A stretch of 54,425 bases of DNA from Chromatiales bacterium (lineage in GTDB: Bacteria; Pseudomonadota; Gammaproteobacteria; Chromatiales; Chromatiaceae): contig JANQLO010000004.1 in assembly GCA_028280505.1 (NCBI GenBank), forward strand, positions 1-54,425, written 5' to 3'. A program made the translations under genes and the position numbers. Position 1 is the stretch's first letter. Each line of letters opens with the position of its first letter. Shown here piece after piece: positions 18,801 through 26,527 of this stretch. Under the pieces are notes generated by a model. That model saw only the letters and a list, made by a program, of their open reading frames with translations. It ran no database searches and was not told the origin of the DNA.

Positions 18801-19463
18801 GCTGCTCATCACGGTAGCGACCGGTGTGTGGCGGTGTTCGATCAACAGCTCGCGATGAAAGAATATGTCACGCTCGGTCAGAATGCCGAGCGCTCGGCCA
18901 TGGTGTGCCACGATGACGTAATCGCGGCGGGTTCTATCCATCCGCCTGACCGCATCGAGCATGGTGGCATCGTGTGATATGCAGACCGGGCTGGCGTCCA
19001 TGATCGCCTCGACCCGCGGTACGCTGTCATCGTCCTGTAGACCCCCGTCGGTTAGGAAGGACTTCTCGCCGATTACGCGATAAGCGCCTTTGCCGTCGAT
19101 GTCGATCACAATGTGCCGGATGCCTTTCTCCAACATCAGGTGATAGGCCGCATGGCATGACATGTCGGCACTCACGGTGAATACGGGACTGGTCATGACA
19201 GCGTCGACGGTGCAGTCGTGGCACCGGTCGGCGTTTGTCATGAGATGCAGCAGGTCGTGGTAGGTCAGAATGCCGACGGCTTTTTTATCCTCGATCACCA
19301 GCGCGCTGCTGGCATCGATGTTTGCCATTTCTTTCAGTACCGAGAGAAGCTGATCCGACGGTTTTGCTACGACGTTCGCCTCGACCGCAAGGCGTGAGAG
19401 GGGGATCATGTCGTTATTGCTTTCGACGTAGGCATTGGGTTCACAAAGATCGGCGCCGCTCAC
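15825..19463 (-). CDS. CBS x4 - PAS x4 - GGDEF - EAL cyclic-di-GMP enzyme
   Basis: This 1212-residue protein has no signal peptide and no membrane span. Residues 20-290 contain four CBS-type repeats (for example SALVIEDKKAVGILTYHDLL and YVIVAHHGRALGILTERDIF). Four PAS/PAC modules follow at roughly 295-405, 410-530, 540-660 and 665-785. The GGDEF domain has an intact GGDEF at 864-868 and an inhibitory RxxD (RAED) five residues before it. The EAL domain has EALLRW at 991 and DDFGTGYSSLAYLKRLP further on, so both synthesis and breakdown of c-di-GMP look possible. CBS repeats usually bind adenine nucleotides, which suggests that energy state and PAS ligands tune the output. The start is taken as GTG 19463, and ATG 19409 is an alternative. 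It is convergent with uvrD and divergent from hemW. Confidence 0.92.
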   Translation of the reverse strand: MSGADLCEPNAYVESNNDMIPLSRLAVEANVVAKPSDQLLSVLKEMANIDASSALVIEDKKAVGILTYHDLLHLMTNADRCHDCTVDAVMTSPVFTVSADMSCHAAYHLMLEKGIRHIVIDIDGKGAYRVIGEKSFLTDGGLQDDDSVPRVEAIMDASPVCISHDATMLDAVRRMDRTRRDYVIVAHHGRALGILTERDIFFHRELLIEHRHTPVATVMSSPVRAIQPSAAIHTALERMEEHGVRRLVVTERGGNLRGMITLHQVIAERERRHLATLQANLRECQQQRFPGVLLDFISDGVLIVEQDTGLVVEVNQPLSDWLDYPSGTLSGMTLPELLTDQSTLPHWGIHEDPPARQTTFKSGLRRHNGDTLTVEVSIKRVNIDQRGLVVGIARDLTERAAAERALLASEQRLVQIFETNQAVKLIVDPAEGKIVQANLAASRYYGYKHDELVGMPVSKINTLDQTALKQAMSQAKGERRMRFHFKHRLASGEIRDVEVFSGPLQTEGKTLLYSIVHDITDHVRAESALRASEERLDLATRAADLGLWDWNIATDEVSYSQRWASMLGYSLTDITPHFSTWKKLVHHDDLPLAMHIVKNHLAGNSPMFELTLRMRHRDGEWRWILSRGRVVERNTEGKPLRAAGTHMDITEKRNAQEKLRVVATVFESSNEGIVITDPQTRIIEVNAAFSRITGYIAEEVIGQTPKLLKSGRHDELFYQDMWRQLKVTGRWRGEVWNRRKNGEVYPEWLSISSVLDNDGQLKYYVAVFSDITERHRDRQEIEFLAHHDALTNLPNRLLFNARLEHAIGHAQRVSSELAVMCIDLDHFKTINDSLGHALGDEVLQNVSQRVTQAMRAEDTVARIGGDEFIILLEDATPGGACEVADKLIAALKAPIDLEGNPLYLSLSLGISMYPRDGKDVDTLVKNADAAMYKAKATGRDNYQFYTPDLTDDALEQVFLQNHLRRAIEQQEFRIYYQPQVDLHSGRPFGVEALLRWQHPTEGLIPPIRFVSLLEEQGLMRQVGPWVLRQACSDYVEWQEQGVAPDTLAVNISGIQINSPGAVEIIERILHDTGMPPENLELEVTETFVMDDPESNINTLKKLRALGIRLAIDDFGTGYSSLAYLKRLPINKLKIDRSFIKDVPGNTDDEAITRAVIGLGKILNLDTIAEGIERDDCVSFLIDEGCYAGQGYLWSEPVPEEILLPWLQARKLH

Positions 19464-19560
19464 CGCGGTTTGGAATAAGTGAAATCGACAACATGGTGAA
19501 TAACTTAAACGATATTAAAGTAAAGGCGAAGTATCGTGATCTAAACCCGGGCATTTTCTT

Positions 19561-20724
19561 ATGAAGGTCGATCGCGAAGCATCGTTGTCACTGTATGTCC
19601 ATGTGCCTTGGTGTGTCCGAAAATGTCCTTACTGCGACTTTAATTCCCATGTCGCGCGTGAACCAATCGATCAGGTCGTTTATGTCGATGCGGTGTTGGC
19701 GGACCTGGAGTACGAAACCAAGGGTATTTCGTTGCCGGCCGTCGACAGTATTTTCATTGGCGGTGGCACACCGAGCTTGCTGGAAACCTCGGCACTCGGG
19801 CGATTGTTAGACGGGATAAGACGCAGCTGTATCGTGGAATCCGGTGCGGAGATCACGTTGGAGGCCAACCCCGGTACGGCCGAGGCGCAGCGTTTTGCCG
19901 CGTATCGCCAAGCGGGGGTCAATCGTTTGTCGTTGGGGGTGCAGAGTTTGGATGACGACAAACTGCACCGTTTAGACAGAATCCATTCTGCGCTCGAAGC
20001 ACGTCAGGCCTTTGCGATGGCGCGCGAGGCGGGATTCGACAATGTGAATCTCGACCTTATGTATGGCCTGCCGGCACAGACTCTGGAACAGGCCATGGAG
20101 GACCTCGGTCAGGCAATCAGCCTGGGCCCCGAGCACCTGTCCTGGTATCAACTCACGTTGGAGCCAAATACGAGGTTTCATCGTCGTCCACCGCCATTGC
20201 CGAATGAGGATGTTTTGGGCGACATGATGGAAAGTGGCGAGGCCATGTTGGCAGCGGCCGGTTACCGTCGCTATGAGATCTCGGCTTATGCGCGTGGCGG
20301 GCGGGAGTGTCGGCACAATCTGAACTATTGGCAATTCGGCGACTATCTCGGTGTTGGGGCCGGCGCGCACGGCAAGCTCACCTTGGACGGCGGGGCCGTG
20401 CGTCGGCGCAGCAAGCTGCGTCAACCGGCGGCCTATGTGGCGGCTGCCCCGCTTGGGGCCTTGTCCGAGCAGCGTGTATTGAAGGTGCATGAACTGCCCG
20501 TGGAGTTTTTCATGAATGCGCTGCGTTTGATTGATGGCGTGCCGACCGAACTGTTTACGCAGCGGACAGGCTTGTCGCCGACCGTAGTCGCTGACGCGTT
20601 GTCGTTGGCGCGTACCCGAGGCCTGTTGTCGCCCGAAACCGAGCAATTGCGTCCGACAGGACTTGGTCTGCGATTTCTCAACGATTTGTTGGCGATGTTC
20701 GAGCCCGGCTTGCAGGAGGTGTGA
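19561..20724 (+). CDS. hemW: Radical SAM haem chaperone HemW
   Basis: This 387-residue member of the HemN-like radical SAM group carries [13 protein letters not shown] near the N-terminus, with the cluster cysteines at 18, 22 and 25 (CxxxCxxC) and the Phe-Asn-Ser-His typical of Hem[18 protein letters not shown] and [16 protein letters not shown] are the SAM-binding blocks. HemN itself has extra N-terminal sequence that is absent here, so it is the haem-trafficking paralogue and not coproporphyrinogen dehydrogenase. The start is ATG 19561. The next gene begins inside its stop codon. Confidence 0.92.
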   Translation: MKVDREASLSLYVHVPWCVRKCPYCDFNSHVAREPIDQVVYVDAVLADLEYETKGISLPAVDSIFIGGGTPSLLETSALGRLLDGIRRSCIVESGAEITLEANPGTAEAQRFAAYRQAGVNRLSLGVQSLDDDKLHRLDRIHSALEARQAFAMAREAGFDNVNLDLMYGLPAQTLEQAMEDLGQAISLGPEHLSWYQLTLEPNTRFHRRPPPLPNEDVLGDMMESGEAMLAAAGYRRYEISAYARGGRECRHNLNYWQFGDYLGVGAGAHGKLTLDGGAVRRRSKLRQPAAYVAAAPLGALSEQRVLKVHELPVEFFMNALRLIDGVPTELFTQRTGLSPTVVADALSLARTRGLLSPETEQLRPTGLGLRFLNDLLAMFEPGLQEV

Positions 20725-20912
20725 TGGAGCAATTGTTTTTCGAAACCCTCAGCTGCCCTTACTGCGGGGAACCGATAACGTTACAGATCGACGGTTCGGC
20801 CGGCGATCAGCACTACATTGAAGACTGCAGTGTCTGTTGCCGCCCGATCGAGGTCGGGGTGAGCTTGCAGGGTGCGCAGTGGCATTTGGAGGTCAGACGA
20901 GATGACGACTGA
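20724..20912 (+). CDS. CPXCG motif cysteine-rich small protein
   Basis: This 62-residue protein has two paired-cysteine knuckles (CPYCGEP at residues 11-17, and CSVCCRP later), the pattern of a zinc ribbon. It matches a small conserved gammaproteobacterial family named for the CPXCG motif, and its function is unknown. ATG 20724 overlaps the hemW stop (TGATG), so it is translationally coupled. A GTG one codon earlier is possible. Confidence 0.85.
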   Translation: MEQLFFETLSCPYCGEPITLQIDGSAGDQHYIEDCSVCCRPIEVGVSLQGAQWHLEVRRDDD

Positions 20913-21165
20913 ATATCACCCGATAGACTGTGATCGACACTCGGTGCTCGAATTGCTGGCGATGCGTCAAGCCGAGGTGTCGCTCGAGGCTGAAAGCGAA
21001 GATGCCGGTACGGTCAATGTCGATGGCATAGTCACCGACGTTGTGACACGCGGCGGCGCCGAATACCTGGTGATCACGAATTCAACGGGTCAGCCAGTTT
21101 CATTGCGCCTTGACCGGATACGCTATATTTCCCAGGGTAACGGTCAGGTTATATGGCGCCAATAA
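20902..21165 (+). CDS. rof: Rho-binding antiterminator, Rof (YaeO)-like
   Basis: This 87-residue protein starts at ATG 20902, overlapping the preceding gene by 11 bases, with GGAGG just upstream. The sequence [20 protein letters not shown] is characteristic of Rof/YaeO, and the rest ([28 protein letters not shown]) forms the small Sm-like barrel of the family. In E. coli this protein binds Rho and blocks termination. It shares an operon with hemW and the CPXCG protein. Confidence 0.82.
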   Translation: MTTEYHPIDCDRHSVLELLAMRQAEVSLEAESEDAGTVNVDGIVTDVVTRGGAEYLVITNSTGQPVSLRLDRIRYISQGNGQVIWRQ

Positions 21166-21345
21166 GTTGGCGCAGCGATTTTTTGTTTGTAAGATATTGT
21201 TTTAAAAGAATTTGTTAAAGGAACAGCAACCCTATTTTGCGCCTTAAATTCCGCAAGACAGGCTATAAAAACCTGTGGTAGCGTGAATCGCGAAAATTGC
21301 CGTAACCGGCCTATATCGGCCGACCCGGATGTTTCTTTAGGGTGA

Positions 21346-21720
21346 ATGATGATGGAACAAACGAAAAACGCCGAGATCGATTTTGATACATGGTCTGAGG
21401 TGGCGCGCAGTGACCCGGATGCCTTTGAACGCATGCGTTTGGAGGCGATTCAGGCTGTCATCGACGATGCTCCGGCCGAAAACCGCGAGCGTTTACGCCG
21501 GTTGCAGTGGCGGATCGACCAAGAACGCCGTCTCGCACACACACCGCTGAATGCTTGTCTGCGAATTTCACGCCTGATGTGGCGCAACGTCCTTGGCCCG
21601 GGGGGGCTGCAGGAGCGCTTTGGTGAGTTGCAGCGCATGTTCGGCAGCCAACCCAACCACATGGCCACCGACCAGTCTCAGCCCGGTGAGGTGGTTGCCT
21701 TCGCCAGAGCGCGCGACTAA
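21346..21720 (+). CDS. DUF3135 domain protein
   Basis: This protein of up to 124 residues carries IDFDTWSEVARSDPDAFERMR and RLRRLQWRIDQERRLAHTPLNACLRISRLMW, a helical pattern I recognise as DUF3135 of gammaproteobacteria. The function is unknown. Three in-frame ATG codons (21346, 21349, 21352) follow AGGGTGA, and the first is taken. It has no signal peptide and is highly charged. It stands alone, with a 180-base AT-rich gap upstream containing a TATAAA at 21264. Confidence 0.75.
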   Translation: MMMEQTKNAEIDFDTWSEVARSDPDAFERMRLEAIQAVIDDAPAENRERLRRLQWRIDQERRLAHTPLNACLRISRLMWRNVLGPGGLQERFGELQRMFGSQPNHMATDQSQPGEVVAFARARD

Positions 21721-21844
21721 CGTCGCCCCCTGCTTGCATTCCGTCCGGCGGTGTCGTAAATTACGCCGCCTTTCGCACTGCGTGCGCATCATTAAAGAAA
21801 CAATTCGGGCATCGGCGCTGCCGGTGGACCAGGAGTAGGACGAA

Positions 21845-22048
21845 ATGAAAGCGGGCATCCATCCGGACTACACAGAGACCAAGGTTGTTTGTAGCTGTGG
21901 TAACAGCTTCACCACCCGCTCGACGATGGGCGGCGATTCGCTTCAAGTCGAGGTGTGTTCCGCTTGCCATCCGTTCTATACGGGTCAGCAGAAACTGATG
22001 GATACCGCAGGTCGGGTAGACCAGTTCCGCAAGCGCTTTCGTCGCTGA
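21845..22048 (+). CDS. rpmE: 50S ribosomal protein L31 (zinc-binding form)
   Basis: This 67-residue L31 begins [20 protein letters not shown]. Four zinc-ligand cysteines are present (CSC near 16-18, CSAC near 37-40), so it is the C+ form and not the zinc-free paralogue. It ends [10 protein letters not shown]. The start ATG 21845 follows AGGAG. An intrinsic terminator follows the gene. Confidence 0.96.
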   Translation: MKAGIHPDYTETKVVCSCGNSFTTRSTMGGDSLQVEVCSACHPFYTGQQKLMDTAGRVDQFRKRFRR

Positions 22049-22073
22049 TCCGACCGGCGTACAAAAATACCGG

Positions 22074-22097
22074 AAGGCGCCCTTGTGGCGCCTTTTG
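22074..22097 (+). terminator. Intrinsic terminator after rpmE
   Basis: AAGGCGCC and GGCGCCTT form an 8-bp stem with a short CTTGT loop, followed by TTGT. It closes the single-gene rpmE transcript before maeB. Confidence 0.75.
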
Positions 22098-22142
22098 TCA
22101 TTGCGAGCCCCTTGTCGGGGTTCGGCCAGATGGAGTTAAGCC

Positions 22143-23420
22143 ATGACCGAGGTCGATAAAGAACAACAAGACGCCGATTTCGAAATCAACCAGGCAGCGC
22201 TCGATTACCATGCCAATCCTCGTCCGGGGAAAATCAGCGTCGAGGTCTCCAAATCGACACGCACCCAGCGCGATCTTGCACTGGCATACACTCCTGGCGT
22301 TGCCGAGCCGGTGCGTCGGATCGCAGATGATCCGCAAGATGCCTATAAATTTACCGCCAAGGGCAATCTGGTAGCGGTGATTACCGATGGCAGCGCCGTG
22401 CTTGGCTTGGGTAAGGTCGGTGCGCTTGCCGGTAAGCCCGTCATGGAAGGTAAAGGGGTGTTGTTCAAACATTTTGCCGATATCGATGTGTTCGATATCG
22501 AGGTCAATGCCAAGCGGCCCCAGGAGTTTATCGAGACGGTAATGCGTATCGCCCCGACATTCGGCGGTATCAATCTCGAGGACATTGCCGCGCCGCATTG
22601 TTTCGAAATCGAACAGGCCTTGATCGAGCAACTCGACATCCCGGTATTTCATGACGATCAGCATGGCACCGCTATCATCATTGCCGCCGGCTTGCTGAAC
22701 GCGCTCGAACTTCAGGGCAAAGCGCTGGACAGTAGTCGCATTGTGATTCTAGGCGCCGGGGCCGCAGGGATCGCTGCGGTGCGCCTTTTGATCGCCATGG
22801 GGGCGCATCGCGACAATTTCCTGGTGCTCGACCGCAATGGTGTCATCCATCTTGGACGTAAGGATCTTAATCCGTACAAGTTCGGCGTTGCGGTCGAGAC
22901 CAAAGCACGCACATTGTCGGATGCGTTACGCGGCGCGGACGTATTCATCGGCGTGTCCGGGCCCGATCTCGTATCCCGGGAAATGCTGGCGTCTATGGCC
23001 GATCGACCGATCGTGTTCGCATTGTCCAATCCGGTACCTGAGATTCGACCCGAGTTGGCCAAGTCCGTCAGAGACGATTTGATTATGGCGACCGGCCGTT
23101 CCGACTATCCCAATCAGGTGAACAATGTGCTGGGCTTTCCGTTCATTTTCCGCGGTGCACTCGACGTACGTGCCAGCCGGATCAACGAAGATATGCAGAT
23201 TGCCGCGGTACATGCGCTCAAGGATCTGACTCACGAACCGGTTCCGCAGGATGTGCTGGATGCATATGGTTTGCAGGGTTTGCGTTTCGGTCCTGACTAC
23301 ATATTGCCCAAACCGCTCGACACACGGCTCCGTACGGTCATACCACCGGCTGTCGCGCGTGCCGCAATCGCGAGTGGTGTTGCCAGGGTGGGCTGGCCGG
23401 GACATTATCCGCCACAATAA
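22143..23420 (+). CDS. maeB: NADP-type malic enzyme, short form
   Basis: This 425-residue enzyme decarboxylates malate to pyruvate with reduction of NAD(P). It has KISVEVSKSTRTQRDLALAYTPGVAEP at the N-terminus, VITDGSAVLGLGKVG, the metal-site PVFHDDQHGTAIIIAAGLLNAL, the dinucleotide-binding ILGAGAAGIAA, and FALSNPVPEI. It is the catalytic part only and lacks the C-terminal phosphotransacetylase-like domain of E. coli MaeB. It lies directly upstream of malate dehydrogenase and citrate synthase, giving a C4/TCA cluster. The start is ATG 22143. Confidence 0.92.
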   Translation: MTEVDKEQQDADFEINQAALDYHANPRPGKISVEVSKSTRTQRDLALAYTPGVAEPVRRIADDPQDAYKFTAKGNLVAVITDGSAVLGLGKVGALAGKPVMEGKGVLFKHFADIDVFDIEVNAKRPQEFIETVMRIAPTFGGINLEDIAAPHCFEIEQALIEQLDIPVFHDDQHGTAIIIAAGLLNALELQGKALDSSRIVILGAGAAGIAAVRLLIAMGAHRDNFLVLDRNGVIHLGRKDLNPYKFGVAVETKARTLSDALRGADVFIGVSGPDLVSREMLASMADRPIVFALSNPVPEIRPELAKSVRDDLIMATGRSDYPNQVNNVLGFPFIFRGALDVRASRINEDMQIAAVHALKDLTHEPVPQDVLDAYGLQGLRFGPDYILPKPLDTRLRTVIPPAVARAAIASGVARVGWPGHYPPQ

Positions 23421-23578
23421 ACGCAGCCCGTTCCTAACGATATCGCCACGCAACACGGCGCGTTCGAAAACTCCTGAGGATCCCGCTTCGTTTTTTGTCT
23501 CGGGCCGCGTTTCTTCTTCGTCTAAGCTGTTGTGAAGTCGGACAATCGATTCGGCAACAGAGCAGATGGGAGAAGAAG

Positions 23579-24511
23579 ATGCAGAAAGTGGCCATAGTCG
23601 GTGCCGGAAGGGTTGGTGAGACCACGGCCCAAATCATCGCCGAGCAGGAAACCTGCCGCGAATTGGTGCTTATCGATGTCAAGGAAGACATCCCGCAGGG
23701 TGTCGCACTGGATATTTTCGAGTCGGCCTCTTTTTTTGGTTCCGATACCCGTGTCACAGGCAGCAATGATCCCGCTGCGATGCGCGATGCCAATGTAGTC
23801 GTTATCACCGCGGGGGTTCCGCGCAAGCCGGGGATGTCGCGCTCCGACGTGCTCAATACCAATGTGCAGATCATCGACGGCATCATCGACGATATGCTCA
23901 AGTACGCGCCAGATGCGATCGTCATCATGGTAACCAACCCCGTGGACGTTTTGACGTATCGCGCGTGGCAACGTACCGGTTGGCCGCGCGAACGGGTGAT
24001 CGGTCAGGCGGGTGTATTGGATGCTTCGCGCATGGCTGCCTTCATTGCACTCGAAACAGGGTTTTCCCACAGAGATATCACCACGCTGGTGCTTGGTGGA
24101 AACGGAGATTCAATGGTCCCGGTCACCCGCTTTTGCACCGTAAACGGTATTCCGGTGTCGCACTTCATCGGGGAGGACCGTCTGGCCGAGATCGTGCAGC
24201 GAACCCGCGATGGGGGTGCCGAAATCCTTGCTTTGCGCAAGCTTTCCAGCGCTTACGATGCGCCCGGCGCCTCGGTCGTCGCGATGGTTGATGCAATCAG
24301 TCACCATCGCAATCGTCTGTTACCGTGCGTCGCCGTATTACAGGGCGAATACGGCGAGGAAAATATTGCAATGGGGGTCCCCTGCGTACTGGCGAATCGG
24401 GGTTTGGCGCAAGTCGTCGATCTTGGGCTTAACGAGTCTGAAATGGCGATGTTTCGCGAGTCCGCAGCCAGTGTTCGTGAGGACGTCACGCGTCTGAAAT
24501 CACCCCGGTAG
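23579..24511 (+). CDS. mdh: Malate dehydrogenase (LDH-like type) with His-to-Asn at the catalytic site
   Basis: This 310-residue NAD-dependent malate dehydrogenase should interconvert malate and oxaloacetate. The Rossmann motif is VGAGRVGETTA, substrate arginines are at 82 and 88 (RKPGMSR), and the Asp148/Arg151 pair lies in LDASRM. The segment that should read GGHGD reads GGNGD, putting Asn at residue 175 (codon AAC at 24101-24103) where the proton-relay His is expected. Everything else looks intact, so this is either a natural variant or a single-base error (CAC to AAC). ATG 23579 is chosen because it follows GGAGAAGAAG and begins MQKVAIVGAG. It lies 158 bases after maeB. Confidence 0.88.
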   Translation: MQKVAIVGAGRVGETTAQIIAEQETCRELVLIDVKEDIPQGVALDIFESASFFGSDTRVTGSNDPAAMRDANVVVITAGVPRKPGMSRSDVLNTNVQIIDGIIDDMLKYAPDAIVIMVTNPVDVLTYRAWQRTGWPRERVIGQAGVLDASRMAAFIALETGFSHRDITTLVLGGNGDSMVPVTRFCTVNGIPVSHFIGEDRLAEIVQRTRDGGAEILALRKLSSAYDAPGASVVAMVDAISHHRNRLLPCVAVLQGEYGEENIAMGVPCVLANRGLAQVVDLGLNESEMAMFRESAASVREDVTRLKSPR

Positions 24512-24593
24512 TCAGGGAAATCCCGGATCTACATTGAAAAAAAAGCTTGTTGCGGCGCGTCAATTCCAATGCTCGGCTCCAAATGGGGTTGTG

Positions 24594-24611
24594 CTAGGCT
24601 TTGCCGCCTAG
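24594..24611 (+). other. Small hairpin upstream of gltA
   Basis: CTAGGC (24594-24599) and GCCTAG (24606-24611) form a 6-bp stem with a 6-nt loop, followed by CTCGTTTTC. It could be a weak terminator for mdh or part of the gltA leader. The evidence is only the pairing. Confidence 0.35.
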
Positions 24612-24638
24612 CCTCGTTTTCAGCATAGGAATGGTCAT

Positions 24639-25934
24639 ATGTCTGATAGGAAAGCCACTCTTACCTTTAACGATACCGGCAAATCGATCGAACTCGATAT
24701 ATTGTCGGGAACCGAAGGCCCGGATACCGTCGACATCACCAGCCTGTACTCTCAGGGCAAGGTATTCACTTACGATCCCGGTTTTGTTTCAACCGCGAGT
24801 TGCAACAGCGCGATTACCTATATCGACGGCAATGAAGGTGTACTGCGTTATCGCGGATACCCTATCGAGCAGCTGGCCGAGAAATCCAGTTTTATCGAGG
24901 TGGCTTACTTGCTGTTATACGGTGAGTTGCCGAAACCGGTGCAACTGGAGGATTTCAGCAATATCATCATGCGTCACACGATGATCAATGAATCGCTGTT
25001 GCGCTTCTTCGAGGGCTTCAATTACGACGCGCACCCAATGGCGATGATGGTCGGCGTGGTCGGCTCGTTATCGGCCTTCTATCACGACTCCATCGATATC
25101 AGTGATCCGCGTCATCGCGAGATCAGCGCACACCGTTTGATCGCAAAGCTTCCGACCATTGCTGCGGCCTGTTACAAGCACAATGTCGGTGAGCCGGTGA
25201 TGTATCCGCGTAACGATCTGAGCTACACCGGTAATCTGTTGCAGATGATGTTCGCCACGCCGTGTGAAGACTACGAGGTCGATCCGCTTGCCGAGCGTGC
25301 GATGGATCTGCTGTTCATTTTGCATGCCGATCACGAGCAGAATGCATCGACCTCGACGGTAAGATTGGCCGGTAGTTCGGGTGCCAACCCGTTTGCCTGT
25401 GTTGCCGCCGGCACGGCATCGCTTTGGGGGCCGGCGCACGGCGGTGCCAACGAAGCGGTACTCGACATGCTTGAGCAGATCGGTACGCTGGACAATGTCG
25501 ATCGATATATCGAAAAAGCCAAGGACAAGGACGACCCGTTCCGCCTTATGGGTTTCGGTCACCGGGTGTATAAAAACTACGATCCGCGTGCCAAGATCAT
25601 TCGTGAAATTTGCCATCAGGTCTTGGACAAGTTGGCGGACAGCAACAATCCTTTGTTCGAATTGGCAATGCGCCTGGAAGAGATTGCGTCCCAGGACGAC
25701 TATTTCCTCGAGAAGAAGCTGTATCCCAATGTCGATTTCTACTCGGGCATCATTTATCGAGCGCTCGGTATACCGGACAATATGTTCACGGTGATGTTCG
25801 CGATTGCGCGCACTGCAGGCTGGGTCAGTCACTGGATGGAGATGCTCGACGATCCCAAGCATCGGATTGGGCGTCCGCGTCAGCTTTACCAAGGCGCCGG
25901 CATGCGTGACTATGTTCCGGTGAGCGAACGCTGA
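24639..25934 (+). CDS. gltA: Citrate synthase (type II)
   Basis: This 431-residue enzyme condenses oxaloacetate and acetyl-CoA, the first step of the TCA cycle. It has [20 protein letters not shown] and [17 protein letters not shown] at the N-terminus, typical of the Gram-negative hexameric form. The catalytic histidines are in [13 protein letters not shown] and [14 protein letters not shown], and the late blocks [13 protein letters not shown] and GRPRQLYQG are present. Length is normal. Its TGA and the stop of the opposite-strand gene are adjacent and form TGATCA, leaving no room for a separate terminator. Confidence 0.96.
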   Translation: MSDRKATLTFNDTGKSIELDILSGTEGPDTVDITSLYSQGKVFTYDPGFVSTASCNSAITYIDGNEGVLRYRGYPIEQLAEKSSFIEVAYLLLYGELPKPVQLEDFSNIIMRHTMINESLLRFFEGFNYDAHPMAMMVGVVGSLSAFYHDSIDISDPRHREISAHRLIAKLPTIAAACYKHNVGEPVMYPRNDLSYTGNLLQMMFATPCEDYEVDPLAERAMDLLFILHADHEQNASTSTVRLAGSSGANPFACVAAGTASLWGPAHGGANEAVLDMLEQIGTLDNVDRYIEKAKDKDDPFRLMGFGHRVYKNYDPRAKIIREICHQVLDKLADSNNPLFELAMRLEEIASQDDYFLEKKLYPNVDFYSGIIYRALGIPDNMFTVMFAIARTAGWVSHWMEMLDDPKHRIGRPRQLYQGAGMRDYVPVSER

Positions 25935-26495
25935 TCAGCGCGTTTCGCCGAGCAGATCCGCAAGGCGTTCGATATCAAGACCTGCCAAGGGGCCGCCGTC
26001 GACGGGGTCGCGCGGTGGATCGCTGCGTAACTTCGGGTTGAGCACAATCAGCTCGATCGTGACATCGCCAGCAAGGAAGCACAGAGCGGGTTGCGCCATG
26101 CGCCTTCCGCCGCTGAAATGCATAGAGACCTCGGTGCTATGCCAGGGCATGCCGCGATCCTCAAGGTGCAGAATGACTTGCTCTGGCGAATCGGCGAACA
26201 GTAACAGACGGATTCTGTCCAGTGGGCCGTCGCCATTCACCAGTGCCCCGACCAGTTGTGGGCGATATTCGACAAAAGTACGCATGGCTTCGAGGGCCAG
26301 CCCGCGTTGCGTTATCAGGTAATCGGATTGCTGCGGGTGAAACAGCGAGCGGTAATCGTCGATAGCCTGTTGTAGCGCCGCGCGCGATGGCCAGCCGCTT
26401 TGTCGCTTTATACCCCGTTTGCGTGCGACCTGTGTCAGCGCTTGTTGGAGATCTTGGTGATCTTCGACCACAAGACGTGCGACATCGGTCAACAA
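25935..26495 (-). CDS. Nucleotidyltransferase-like hypothetical protein
   Basis: The frame encodes about 186 residues from TTG 26495. GLALEAMRTFVEYRPQLVGALVNGDGPLDRIRLLLFAD resembles a minimal nucleotidyltransferase-like core found in conserved gammaproteobacterial hypotheticals, and HLEDRGMPWHSTEV and CFLAGDVTIELIVL follow. The Gly-Ser of active transferases is not obvious, so catalysis is doubtful. The reading frame stays open upstream into the end of mrcA without an ATG, so the true start is unclear (TTG 26495, the next TTG, or an earlier non-ATG codon). It is probably co-transcribed with mrcA. Confidence 0.65.
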   Translation of the reverse strand: MLTDVARLVVEDHQDLQQALTQVARKRGIKRQSGWPSRAALQQAIDDYRSLFHPQQSDYLITQRGLALEAMRTFVEYRPQLVGALVNGDGPLDRIRLLLFADSPEQVILHLEDRGMPWHSTEVSMHFSGGRRMAQPALCFLAGDVTIELIVLNPKLRSDPPRDPVDGGPLAGLDIERLADLLGETR

Positions 26496-26527
26496 CGCAC
26501 GTAGCTCGCTCGCTTGAGTCGGCCGGT

